Assembly (NCBI RefSeq): GCF_001411555.2 | Contig: NC_049909.1 | Location: forward strand, 17,594,623-17,658,622 | Direction of reading: 5' to 3' | From: Juglans regia | Taxonomy: Eukaryota > Streptophyta > Magnoliopsida > Fagales > Juglandaceae | DNA: 64,000 bases | Shown: positions 49,593-61,278 of the stretch, in pieces | Numbering within the stretch: position 1 is the first letter of the stretch | How the letters are laid out: each line of letters begins with the position of its first letter | Made by a program: the position numbers and the translations under genes | Notes under the pieces: model-generated | What the model was told of the DNA's origin: nothing | Seen by the model: only the letters and a program-made list of their open reading frames with translations | Databases searched by the model: none

Positions 49593-52262
49593 TCACACCC
49601 TCACTTTTTCTGCAGCTTCTTTGATTTGTTCAATTGTAAAAATGCCGAAGAAGTCGTCGTCTGAGATTGCATTGATGGCTGCAAGAGCAACATCATCGAC
49701 ACTAACAGGTGGAGCCAAAAGTAGATCAGATGCTGGAAGAGAACTCAGAGGTTTGGTGAAGTTTTCAGTAGCACGCAGAATTCTGTCCAGCGGTTCCCCT
49801 ACCAAATCCAGAGGAATCTCAAAACCATCCACCCTCCTTTTCCCATAAATGAAGCCCGGTCTCAATACAACACCTGAAGTTAAAAATTTCACTATAAAAT
49901 TAAAGAAGAAAACAGGTTTCTCTACGTATGAGAAGTATTTTTTTAATCTTGTTTAGAGTTCTTTTTTTTTTTTCAAAACAGCCCCGTGTAGCTCAATCAA
50001 GATTATGGAGAAAATTTTATGGACTATTTTCTATTAGTTGATTACTATCAAACTAGATAGATCAATAAGCAAGTCTGTTGATCAGCAACATCTACCGAAC
50101 TCAACCTTCTCCCTGGACATGTTTATTTAATTAATTTGAGAGATGTTCATCATCCTAATTGGATGGTTCAAAGATTATTGCATCAATCGGTTGGAAATAT
50201 TTTCCTTGCAAGTTTCTACTTTGGGACAGAGAGAAAGACATGTTATAAATTACCAGAGTTGGGGTATTTGGAAAGAACCTCTGACTCCGCTTTCCTCTTT
50301 CCCGTGAAGTATCCAGATGAAAGTAAAAATGATGGTAAATTGTAATCATGCACTGAGATCAATACAAACTTGGGAACCCCTGCCAGGGAAAGTGGAGAAA
50401 GCGTGAGTTGATATCCCTCCAAGCATGACACTATTAAATATCAAGATGCCCTTCATACAACATTGAGAAATATCAGAAACATGAGAATGACAGAAGAATA
50501 TTTTTTTTTTTTTTAATTTCCATTAAACAACAGCGGTATCATATTTCCACAACTTCTGTAATCTATTATGCTCCAGGTGATTGCCTAGAAATCAAGATTT
50601 CAGAAAATAAGTAAATGTTACATCATTATGCCAACTCCAACCTATAAATTGTTAGTGAGTTTGGCTTGTGATAATTTACGCAATGGACATTTTCTTACCA
50701 TAATCCTTTGCAGCATTCACAGCCACAACATTAGCCTCTCCATTAATCCTTTTCATCTGTTCCTCGCTACCAAAACCTCCTAGGGTTGAAATCACTGCAG
50801 TTGCCCCAACCAGCACTTCATCCCAATTCACATAGAAAACATCTCCTGCACAGCATGGATTTCATTTCAACAAACAAACAAAATCTGCAATCATGGAAAA
50901 TTAAGCCTATAATTTCGAAGGAAAAGCTTGAGTAAAGCTAAGTGGGAGGAACACAAGTGATTGTAGTTCCGTAATGAGTTGCATTATGGACTACAAGGGT
51001 TGTGTTTCATTACATAGACACGAGGATTGCTGATTGAACTATCTTCTCTTATTTATTGAAAGAACAATTAAGTTACCAGTATGAGACAAATTCTGGAATT
51101 ACATAATGGTACATTTTCTTCTGAGGCAAACACCGGGTTTGTTCTCTTAAGCTCTGCATGAGACTGACATTCTTTCATTCCGCTAGTTCTGAAACCCTTA
51201 TGCAGGTATTGAACTAAATTCTTGTTTATAAGTAACATAAAAAAAGTGCAAGGGGCACTACCAAGTACACCAGGACTAATTTTTTTTTTTATGAGTATAC
51301 TTAAGTTACACTGGGACAATACATAGGAAAATGCCTAACTAAGTATTGAACTAAACTATGAAACAAACACTTGAATGATGTCTCACAAATTGGATTAATT
51401 TACACCATGAAAACCATTCTGGGGGTATAAAAAATGTTCTGTACCTGCTACCCAATTTACCTGTTCAACCCATGAACTTGGATAAGTAGGACGGCCCGAC
51501 CTGTGAGATAGAAAAAATTTGCAAAAAACAAAAAAAAGGAAGTAAATAAAGTAAAGAGAAGATCGACCAATGCCAATAAATTTCTTTACCAAGAGTGGCT
51601 TACAATTCTGCATGATGAGAACAAAAAAATTAGATTAAAATGTGTTTCCCGTTTACCTGCTTAGGCTTATGACCTCTATGCCCTTTGACACCGCAGCCTT
51701 GCATATAGCAGAACCGACAAAACCGTTTCCTCCTAAGACAACAATCTACTAAGGAAAGCATCTTGATGAGAAGTCTCCTAATAAGTAGCTAAAACACACA
51801 TTTTGCATGGGACAAGGTCAGCATACCCTTTCGGTCTTAACATCAGCTACAACGTCTATTGTAGCAGGATTAGAGTCATCCCTTCCAGTTACTTCTGCGT
51901 AGCTGCATCTGACACCAAACCTAAGCAAAATACCATTCAGCAGAGGAAAAATATTTAAAGATAGTTAATGACAACATCCTCAGCTTCAAATCACAATACA
52001 GACTACTTCTACATGATAGGGGAAAAAACATAAAACAAAAAGGAACAATTCAAAGATCGTTTGGATATAATAAGCTGAACTTTAGGACTAATTGTACGGA
52101 AATGTCATTCATTCATGGAAATTAGGTCTCTAACCTGATGATTAGTAGTTCACCCAAGAAAACAAAAGAAAAACAACATTTTTCATCAATATCACAAGCT
52201 CAAAAGCAATTCCAAATTAGTAGAAAAAAATTAACATGTCAACCACGAATTATAAGGTTTTG

Positions 52263-52310
<48 letters not shown>

Positions 52311-52432
52311 GAGAGAGAGAGAGAGCATGCATGCCGGTTCTGAAAATGCGAGGTGGGGCGGGTACGGAAAGCAGCTGTGGTGCGAGAGGAAGGGAGGGAA
52401 GGAACGGCATTGAAGAAGAGAAAAGATGCCAT
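49593..52432 (-). CDS. Chloroplast NAD(P)-binding Rossmann-fold protein (At1g32220-like)
   Basis: Atypical short-chain dehydrogenase/NDUFA9-like protein, close to Arabidopsis At1g32220, a plastid protein whose reaction I do not know. Exons on minus: 52432-about 52335, 51920-51827, 51745-51657, 51500-51445, 50845-50699, 50379-50254, 49873-49593; about 296 aa. The N terminus MASFLFFNAVPSLPSSR is Ser-rich with no acidic residue, as in a transit peptide. The nucleotide-binding loop IVVLGGNGFVGS begins near residue 65. ISTLGGFGS follows, then a Y-x3-K pair (GYFTGKRKAE, residues about 185 and 189), then GVVLRPGFIYGKR and a C terminus FGIFTIEQIKEAAEKVRV. Exons 2-7 phase perfectly. Exon 1 needs a donor leaving two bases, and no GT fits before the reading frame enters a CT/CA microsatellite. 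A GC donor at 52334 fits in phase but is weak. Confidence 0.85.
52266..52326. repeat. Compound GT/GA microsatellite at the end of exon 1
   Basis: Perfect GT repeats run directly into GA repeats. On the minus strand this follows the transit-peptide coding part of the At1g32220-like gene, and the open frame runs through it as Ser-Leu then His-Thr repeats before a stop at about 52250. Confidence 0.9.
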
Positions 52433-54067
52433 CTTGGAGACTAAAATCTGCGCAGTTATCCGTTGAGGTGAGTAGAGGAGGTGTATGATTGGATTCGCAA
52501 ACACTCTTCAGTCTTCGCAGTCTTCGCACAGAAATCTCTCTTTCGACTTTCGAGTACCTCCCGGCCCGAAATATGACCGAATTTCCTAAACATTTCTCTT
52601 TTTAAAACCAATTAGCAAAATATTTTGGGTGGTGCTAGAGCGATAGTCGGTTTCGTTTTTGTTTTGTTTTGTTTTTTGTTTTGTTTTGTTTAAATCTTAT
52701 TCCTACGAAGCATTTTTTATGTGTTTAAAAAAATTATAAAAATATAATATTAAAATATATATATACATATATAAAAAAACAAATCTTAAAAAAATAAAGA
52801 TAAAATCGGTAGTCTCATATTAAAGATTCAACCATTATTTCAAAAATTTTAAATTTTTGGATACTAATTTGGTTAACGTTTTAACCATTAAGATCATAAT
52901 ATCTTACAACACTTGCGAACTTGACGTTCACAACGGCCCACTCTATTGATATTAATCTGATGGTAATTCTTTTTTTTTATGACTTTACTCATCTATTAGT
53001 ATTCAATAACTTAACACTATACACATACATAATATCAAGATATTTTAATTTAATCTATAAGTCACACTCTCCGTGATTTTAACTCGTGACTTGGTTTTTA
53101 CTTTGATATAAATTGTTAAATACTCAATCATTAATCTAAAAATACTAAGACTATTAGATATTAATTTGATTAAATTCTTAACCGTCATAATTATAACATC
53201 TCGTAAAAATATCATTTCCCATGTATTTTTGAGTGATGAGAAGTCAGGAAAGGTAATTTATTTATTTTCTAGAAAGCTATCTTTTTGTACTTGGATGGAA
53301 GTGATAAAAACAAATTAAAATTATTAAAAAATAAATTATATATATTTTTGTGTTAGATTCCATTGCTATTTGTATTTACGGTTTTTAACAAACGAAAGGT
53401 GCAAAATTATCAAATGAATTGTACCTTATACCGATAAAAAAAAAAAAATTATACCTTATATATATATATTTTTTAGAGTATTAAAAATGTATAGCCCCTT
53501 AAGAATGTTCAGCACATACATATAATTTATTGAAGAAGATACAATTTAAGGGTGCTACCCGACCTTGGGGCGGGGTCGACCTCTTTCTATACCCAGCCCC
53601 TGCATGGGCGGGGGTGGTGTTTACACTCCTGCAACCTGTTCGCACATCTAGGGGCAGACCCCTTCTCCATCTGCCCTTAGTCCACTGTCATCCATGACTG
53701 TCCTAGACAAAAAAACACAAAAAAAAAAAAAATCAAACATATGGTGAAAAATGAAAATCATCTCAATAGTGAACAAAGTTACAAAATCATCTCAAATCTA
53801 CAACAATACACATCAAAAATCAAAACTAGCAAAAACAAAAACTGAAACACAATACATTCCTAGAGACTTAGATCAGAGGAAAGAAAAAAAAAAAGAAGAA
53901 GAAAACCAAAACGTTGTTGGATTCTCGCTGCGCTACTAGAGAGGAAAGAGAGAGAGGGGAGAGAGAAGGTGCTGATGCGGGCTGCGACGATTGCAAGAGG
54001 GAGAGAGGACAGTTGTGCAAGGTCAGAGAGAGAGAGAGATGATTACATGGGGAAGGCAATCCTCAAC

Positions 54068-54247
54068 TTAAGTTGTGTTTGGATGTTGAAGTGAGTTGAG
54101 TTGAGTTGAGATGATAAAATATTGTTAGAATATTATTTTTTAATATTATTATTATTTTGAGATTTGAAAAAATTAAATTATTTATTATATTTTGTATTGG
54201 GATTTAAAAAAATTGTAACGATGAATTGAGATGAGTTGAGATATCCT
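54068..54247. repeat. AT-rich MITE, GAGATGA family (well preserved)
   Basis: Begins GTTGTGTTTGGATGTTGAAG and GAGTTGAGTTGAGTTGAG, and ends GAATTGAGATGAGTTGAG. It is the clearest copy in the window. Confidence 0.6.
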
Positions 54248-54335
54248 TTCTCCAAAATACGCTATTTTGGCATCCGTCAAACAAAAAAAAAAAAAAAAAA
54301 TTTTGTTACCAAAATGACGTTGTTTAACGAAATTT

Positions 54336-54382
<47 letters not shown>

Positions 54383-55263
54383 TAGGTTAGAGCACGTGCT
54401 CGTTTGCCTAGTTGGGCTAAACAAGAATTTTACAAAAATAATATGGTTTGTTAAAAAAAAAAATTGATTAATAAATAATTTAATGCATAGAGATAAAAAA
54501 GAAACTTTAGCAAATATCTTTGGATAATAATAGGTCGGTAAGTATAATAATTACATATTTAGATACATTAAAAAATAAAAAGATTAGTTCAAAATTAAAG
54601 TCAAGATACATTAAAATAATATAGACAAATAAAAATAACATCATTACCGCCACAATAAATACTACCACCGGTCCGCCACACTAAAGAACGCATAACCAAT
54701 ATTTTAACATCTAAGCATAAAGTAATTAAATAAATATATAAAGTAATTACAATCTGTTTATAAAGTAGAAGTGCAACAGTATAGAATTAAAACAGACCAT
54801 AAATTAATGCAAGTTTAGTGAATAAGCAACCATTAAAACAAACCCAGTTAATTCAAACCATATGGCTTTCAGTGATAAACCAGTTAATTCAAACCCAATT
54901 GCACTAACAAAATTCACCTACCCGATTTAAAACAAAGCTCATTAAAAAAAAAAAAAACTTGTGGGAATTAAAGCCCACGAAAATACTATTTTTAACACAC
55001 TTTGTTAAAGCTTTGTGTAAGCTAAGCTTCTATTGCACCTCTTCCAAACACCAGTTATCCCCTGTTTAGAATAATTAATTTTAAGTAATACTACATACAA
55101 TCGTGGAATGCACAAATACCATATAGTCGTTTTGAAAAAGAGTAGAGTTTATTATTAAAAAATTAATTTCTTTTCATGTAGGTCATGTATTTATTCACTT
55201 TTTTTTAAAGTAACTGCACGGCGTTTGTACACTCACGACTGCAAATATCATTTCTCCTCTTAC

Positions 55264-55526
55264 TTAGATAATCTTTACTTGATTTTGGAGATGCAACTTG
55301 ACAATTGGGCTCCGAAACTTGCATGGTGTTGATTTGAAGAAGCAACTGTAACATAAAAGGTTCAGAATGGCCTCGATGCTTAGAGTACTTAATAGTGGTA
55401 AGAGTTCATATCTAAGCATATCAAGAGATGGCATTGGCAGAGACTTTGACCTCATCGATGGCTTGAACATCCGACGGGCATGCTACGTTGCTATCATTTA
55501 CATTCACAAAATCACCATTGCACCTG
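55264..55526 (-). pseudogene. Serine carboxypeptidase-like exon fragment
   Basis: On minus, after a plausible acceptor (ATATTTTCAG), the frame reads CNGDFVNVNDSNVACPSDVQ, close to the SCPL motif C-x-G-x-YVN-x-DPSN-x-x-C. A little further, in another frame, SIEAILNLLC resembles the SCPL I-x-x-A-x-ILEP-x-C segment, followed by a CKFRS tail. In-frame stops and a frame change break it, and no other SCPL exon (catalytic Ser, Asp or His regions) is visible nearby. It looks like an isolated, decayed exon of a secreted acyltransferase/peptidase family. Confidence 0.55.
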
Positions 55527-56107
55527 AAAATATGTTTACCTTATGAGGGACTTAAATTATTAAAATTTAGATATTATACCATCAATCAATAAAAAAAATT
55601 AAAACGTTTAAATGATATATAAATTATATTTTTATTCATTTTTTGTTTTCTTAGAGAAACAAGTGACAATATATTATTAATGTGACTGAAAATTGAACGT
55701 ATGGAAATTAAAATAAAAACTTATATTTAATATATTTTATATTTAATAACATAAGATGTCATGTAATTAAAATTTAAGACTTGTATAAATAATTTTCAAC
55801 AATATAGTTTATAATAAGATAAAAGTAATAATTTTGCAAGAGAATTTAGATATTTATTTTTGAGTAGTGCTATATAACATCTATTGTAGTAGTGCACACA
55901 ATGCACACACTACAATCCACTAATTTTTTCTCTCCATATGGATGGTTAGGATGATGCCACATAGAATGTACAAAGTAGCTGGTCCTAAATAATGACTTCT
56001 CTTAAGATTATTTTTTTATTTTTTTCTCAACTAATATGTAGTATAAGACTGCTAAGTAGAAGAAATCTTGAACAATATATCATTTAGACCAATTTCTTTG
56101 ATAGGGC

Positions 56108-56329
56108 AGGTTTGGTAACTAAAACAAAACATAAAATTCTCATCTCATCTCATCTCATCATTACACATTTTTCAAATCTCCATACAAAATATAATAAACA
56201 ATTCAACTTTTTCAAATCTCAATACATATTTTTCAAATCTCAAAACAATAATAATATTAAAATATAATATTTTAAACTTTAAAAAAAAACACAAAATTCT
56301 CATCTCACCCCCCAAACCTACCTTAGATA
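56108..56329. repeat. AT-rich MITE, inverted, upstream of DAD1
   Basis: Reverse orientation: TTCTCATCTCATCTCATC, then CAAATCTCAATAC, then AATAATAATATTAAAATAT. It ends about 165 bp before the DAD1 ATG. Confidence 0.55.
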
Positions 56330-56356
56330 ACCAAACCCAGCCAGTAACTTTTAGTG

Positions 56357-56403
56357 TAGGCCCATGGCGTTCCTTCCGGGCCGGGCCCGGGCCGGAAGGG
56401 CCC
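56357..56403 (+). promoter_or_regulatory. TAGGCCCA element and GC palindrome before DAD1
   Basis: TAGGCCCAT at 56357-56365 is a classic plant site-II/TCP element. Immediately after it a near-perfect GC palindrome has arms CCTTCCGG and CCGGAAGG around a GGGCCCGGG-type core (56372-56399), about 95 bp before the ATG. Confidence 0.45.
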
Positions 56404-56494
56404 GGAACATGATAAACTGGAGGGTTTTCCTTTCCACTTTGCTCTGAATCTTGTACTGGTAAGCAGTGAATCGAAGAGCAAGGTTTTGCTTGCG

Positions 56495-58779
56495 ATGGCG
56501 AGATCGACGAGCAAGGACGCCCAAGCCCTTTTCCACTCTTTCCGTTCTGCTTATGCAGCTACCCCCACTAATCTCAAGGTCCCCCTCCCCCCTCTCGCTC
56601 TCTTTCTCAATTTCTCTTCATAGAGGCTATAAAAGTTTAAGATTTTAACCCGAATCGTATTCTTCTGCAGATCATCGATCTCTATGTCGGTTTCGCTGTC
56701 TTCACTGCCCTCATCCAGGTACTCTACGGCTCAATGTATTCATATATGTATGTTTTCAATGTGTGTGTGTATTTGTGCGTATGGAATTGGTTTATAGATC
56801 TCCCAGGCCAATGAATTAGTGGTTGTATGAGGGCTTTTGTTTCGCTAGCTCACGATTACCTTTCTATTGCTTGAATAATCCAACTTCCAAAGCCTCCTTT
56901 GATGCAAGGCTACAGATCGTTTTTAGGAAGGATTAGTATTCAATTGAATCAAATCTTAGTTCTCCAATTTTAGATGCACTGAGTTAAATTATTTTGAATT
57001 GCTAGATACACTAAGTCAAATTTCATATATTTGTGGCTGATCATGCTCGTTTAGATTTCCTCGTTGCTCTATTATTGATCTGCAATCTCTTTGTTCATAA
57101 CCCCTATATATTATGGCTGTGGTATATCATTTCTTGTTCCAGCCTTTTATTTTCACAGCCAAAGCCTATCAGAGATAAGATTTTAACTGCTTCTAGATTT
57201 TTTGTGGACCGGTCCTGACATGGTTTAAATCTAATGCTGATGACCAGATAGCTTACATCGCTATAGTTGGATCATTCCCATTCAACTCATTTCTTTCCGG
57301 CCTACTTTCTTGCATAGGGACGGCAGTCCTTGCTGGTAAGCAGAATATTTAGTTTACATTTTTCTTGTGAGGAGTGAACCACATAAAGAGAGGGAAGAAA
57401 CTTATTTGCAATCCTGGTAGTTGGAACTCCCTGCTGAACCATGACTTATATTCAGTTGGAACTGCCATGCCCTCAAATAATATCTAGTAAGGCGAAGTAG
57501 TGTTGGTGACAGATTTCTGTTGTACATTTTTCTCAAGCATGCTCCACTTTTTTGCTCATATGTACTTCATTACATCCAATCTGCATTGTGTGCTGATTAG
57601 ATAGTTCCAGAACTGGTCTTATAATTCAGTCTTGAAAGCCCAGGCATGGAGTTCTCAATGAAATAGGTAATGCCAACCCTAATAACCTGCTCAAATATAT
57701 TGTCTAGAGCCAAAAGAGAAGACATTGTGGAAACTAGTCCTGTAAGTTATAGGCTGTATGAAGGCACTGGACATTGGTATCTGTCAAAATGATCTTATTA
57801 TTGGAAGGCTGGTGAGAAACTTATTTGATGCTTCCTTTAAGGCTTAGAAATCATATTTTTTTATTGCTGGAAGGGCTGTAAGAAACTTGATACATACATG
57901 CATGCATGCAGAATACATATATGCATATATGCACACACACACAAACATATATATATATATATATATCTTATTTGCATTGAGGGTCGTATTTAAGTAGGAC
58001 AGTTTAGGGGTGGAAGGAGATGGTCAGAAAAGGCACCATAGAGATAACAAAGGCTGAAGTAATTACAAATGGAGTAATGTGGTCTAAAATAAATAGAGAG
58101 AACAACTGTTTCAATTAAAAGGCAAAATAGTAGGTGTTGAGAAATTTGACTTGCGTGACCTTTGCATGGTTGTGAACACATGGAAGTTTTAAAAAAAGCC
58201 ACCTCGCAGGGTGGCAGGAATTCCTGCTCTCTTTGCTGTGGGTTTTTTTGCCCCCTTTGGTCCGAGGCTGATTGGTTTCATTTTCTGCAGTTTGCCTTCG
58301 CATCCAAGTGAACAGAGAAAACAAGGAATTCAAGGTAAATTTGTTTCATTCTTGAAATTGTTTCCTTTTGTGCTCTGATTGTTACTTAAGAGAGCAGAGT
58401 AAAGAAATTTGAATGCAACTTGTCGTAGGAATTTAAAATTTAGTGTGGTTCGGTTATTGGTACAGTATTTTGGAATCCAACTGAATTCAGACTTGCAGTA
58501 TTTCTCAAAAATATATAATTCCCATCCCTCTTTGCCCCCCTCCCATCCTGCACCTTTCCGCTCTAGCAACCCCTGAGAGATGCAAAATTGGAGTAACTAT
58601 GTAGATTTTAATGATCTTGATAACATTCATTCTTACTTGCTTATAAAAAAACACATTGATTCTTACTAGTTGTCATATGTTACACCAAATTGCAGGACTT
58701 ACCGCCGGAGCGTGCTTTTGCAGATTTTGTTCTGTGCAATTTGGTGCTTCATTTGGTTATTATGAATTTCCTGGGATAA
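56495..58779 (+). CDS. DAD1: DAD1, oligosaccharyltransferase subunit
   Basis: Defender Against Death 1 (Ost2 homologue), a small ER membrane subunit of the oligosaccharyltransferase that transfers N-glycans to nascent proteins; loss in animals triggers apoptosis (family knowledge). Exons: 56495-56578, 56671-56718, 57248-57335, 58291-58334, 58696-58779. Total 348 nt, 115 aa plus stop, the family's usual length. N terminus [20 protein letters not shown]. Hydrophobic segments follow: [16 protein letters not shown], then [27 protein letters not shown], then the C-terminal [17 protein letters not shown]. The conserved [11 protein letters not shown] lies just before the last one. All introns are GT-AG and all phases close. 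The intron between exons 3 and 4 carries a CA/TA microsatellite near 57895-57966. Confidence 0.97.
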
Positions 58780-61278
58780 ATTGCAGTCTTTGGGTGTTCT
58801 ATAATCCTTTTATTGAACTTCTATAACTAGAGACGCCCATGAAGTTGGTTTTTTTTTCCCGTGAATCTGCAGCAATTTTTGTTAGTTTGTAACTTCTGGA
58901 GCATACTTATTTATGACTTATTTATGAAAAATGGATTTATATCAGAAACTTTTCGCATCCCCCTTTTTTATTCCTCAATACTCTTGATACTGAGCATCTT
59001 CGATGTCACTTTAATAATAAATTCATTACCAAATCGATGTCACTTTAATAATAAATTATATATTTTGTATCTTATTTTGGGTTGAGCTTAAATCCCAGGG
59101 TTCGGGCCTCGGGGTGCGGAGGGGGCAAGCCTGGGCCCAGAATGCCTCCGCTCTCCCGCATCGCCCAGGTGGGGCCAGGGCAGGACCCCCCCGCCCAACC
59201 CTTGTTCGTTATTGCTCTTGGGACAAAGAGCTTACTAATGCTTGTCATGTTGAGAAATAATTCTACATTGACTGTGGATAAGGTTTTGGACATACTTGTC
59301 ATATTGAGAAATAATCTCTCACGTGCAGGCCAGTATTTTTTTTTATCTTTGTCACGGGATAAGTAGTGTGGACTCCCATTCGTCCTGTGCAGACTCTGAT
59401 ACTATGAAGAAATTAATGGACTTAATTCATCTCATAAAACAGGTTCTACAAGAGAGGATTGCTCATTGCTTATAAACATGTCCAAGACTTTGTCCATAAT
59501 CAATGTGGAATTATTCCTCAACATGTCAATCATGATTTTAACTTAACCTTGGGAGATTGCAATCATGTTATTTATTTATTTTACTCGTCATATATTTTTT
59601 TATGGAGGTAGTGTTTATCGATTTGGTTATTATTTGGAAATCCAAACTTAAATTAGAAGAATGTTTGGATCTTATAATATTTATTGTTTATTTAACATTT
59701 GTTCAAGAGACATGTACTTTTACCTCAAACAAAAAAGAAAAGAAAAAAAGAGGCATATACTTTAGTAATAGTAAATATTTTAACGTCTTCATGTTATGTC
59801 TATCCACTCCTAATATAGATTAAAAATCAGAACAATAATTATAAGAGATGCCAATCCCTTTGAATATCATGCTGCGTTGCTTTTTATCTTTCCATTCCAG
59901 CGAAGCTATCTGGCCTATATTAACAGCCATGTGTGTAAAACTCTCGCCCAATTCATACGTCGGTCCTCATCCTTTCTTCTCCAATTGTCATGCCACTCCT
60001 CTGAGGTGCTTGTGTCACCCATTGTTTTATTGGGAAAGGAGGAGATGACGATTGGTGCTGAGGTTTTAATGCTGCAGTACTGAAACGTTACAAGCTTGTG
60101 AGAATCTAGCAGCTTCACTTACACTTCCTACAACTACAGTGTGAATCGAAGATGAAAGGGGTAGTAGTACTTACCATCAACAAACACTTCCTCCTCAATT
60201 TTAGATAATACACTCTTTACACTGCTGATATGATAGAATTTAATTTATAACATAGAAAAATGTGTTTTTTCACATCAGTTTGTAAATAAAAATAACGAAG
60301 TAATCTCAAAATAAAAATGTCCCAATAATTTGTTTTTTATTGCTCAATGTTCCATCTCGCAAGCAATTTCAAATGAAACATTTTAAATGTTTTCATGTTA
60401 ATAAGGGATGAATCTTGAGCCATACACTGGTGATAAAGTTATTTGGTAAATATCTCAATCAACCATCGAATCAATTAACGATTAACTCCCTATGCAAATT
60501 TGGGCAAACCGAACTCTCTACCAATTGATGAACTATGAATTTGATTAGATGTTAAGTTAAAAAAGACCGAAAAAATCATCCCGGAAGGTTTGAATAGTGA
60601 GTTGAGTTGAACTTCTTTGCGGGAAGGGGTTGTTCCACCACTCTCTCAATAAGAGATGCAATCAATTAAGTCCAATTGAACTTCTTTGTCAAACTCGGTT
60701 ACATTCTCTTCACTTCTCACTCTTTTTCCAAGACCTTTCTAAATACTCTATCATGTTGGCTCATAATTTTTTCTCTCTCTATTTCTAGTTCCCAGGACTT
60801 TCTTATTCTTTTGACCTTTCATGTTTAGGTGTATGATCTCTTGACTACTCGCTGTGTACTTGGATAACAGTACCCTTCTGTTCTTTAATAAAAACTACCT
60901 ATATAAAAATAAAAAAGAAATCTCACTCTTGGGTAACACCTTTCATGTTTAACAATATGTTGTTGTACACTGTGTTATATTTCATTTACTTTGGTTTGGT
61001 GTATTGTAATCCAGGGGCTTTCTTCTTGGACATAATTTTGCAATTCAACCAAATGGCTGCTGGCCCTGCAAAACAAGTTGTATTCAGTGCGAGAGGAAGC
61101 CTATCTCTCCATATCCAATGACTTGATGGAAGTTCTATCATCTCTCACCTTGTCTTTTTTTCTGCATATGTTCTGGTGCAACTGAATTCATCGATCAGAA
61201 ACTGGAACTTTCAAAAGTTCAATTTTACAGCATCAGGCACTGGAGGGAAGATCAGTTTCAAGCATTTGCTGTACAGAT
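58780..61278. other. Region downstream of DAD1
   Basis: DAD1 3'UTR, then a short GC-rich insert (59088-59205), LTR fragments (59228-59545), and AT-rich DNA without recognisable genes. Confidence 0.5.
59228..59545. mobile_element. LTR-retrotransposon fragments in inverted arrangement
   Basis: The minus-strand piece (59545 to about 59402) contains CATGTTGAGGAATAATTCC and ends TTCTTCA. It is followed by TAGTATCAGAGTCTG, a decayed tRNA-Met primer-binding site, as expected just inside a 5' LTR. The plus-strand piece from 59228 repeats CATGTTGAGAAATAATTC and GGATAAGGTTTTGGACAT in the opposite orientation. Confidence 0.5.

Larger units (their letters stand above)
52433..56494. other. Divergent intergenic region before DAD1
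   Basis: Contains two MITEs, an SCPL exon fragment (55264-55526), a TA microsatellite (54339-54380), and a GC-rich spot at 53551-53660 (CGACCTTGGGGCGGGGTCGACC-like) that may be an end of another TIR element, followed by a GA-rich block to 54060. Confidence 0.5.

Noticed and set aside
52239..52529. Alternative frame of exon 1 of the At1g32220-like gene
   Set aside because: It misses the transit-peptide-like ATG context, starts without ATG, and runs into His-Thr repeats. It does not join exon 2 better than the chosen frame.
53550..53710. GC-rich spot resembling 59088-59205
   Set aside because: Could be ends of one TIR family, but I could not match a second terminus in either place.
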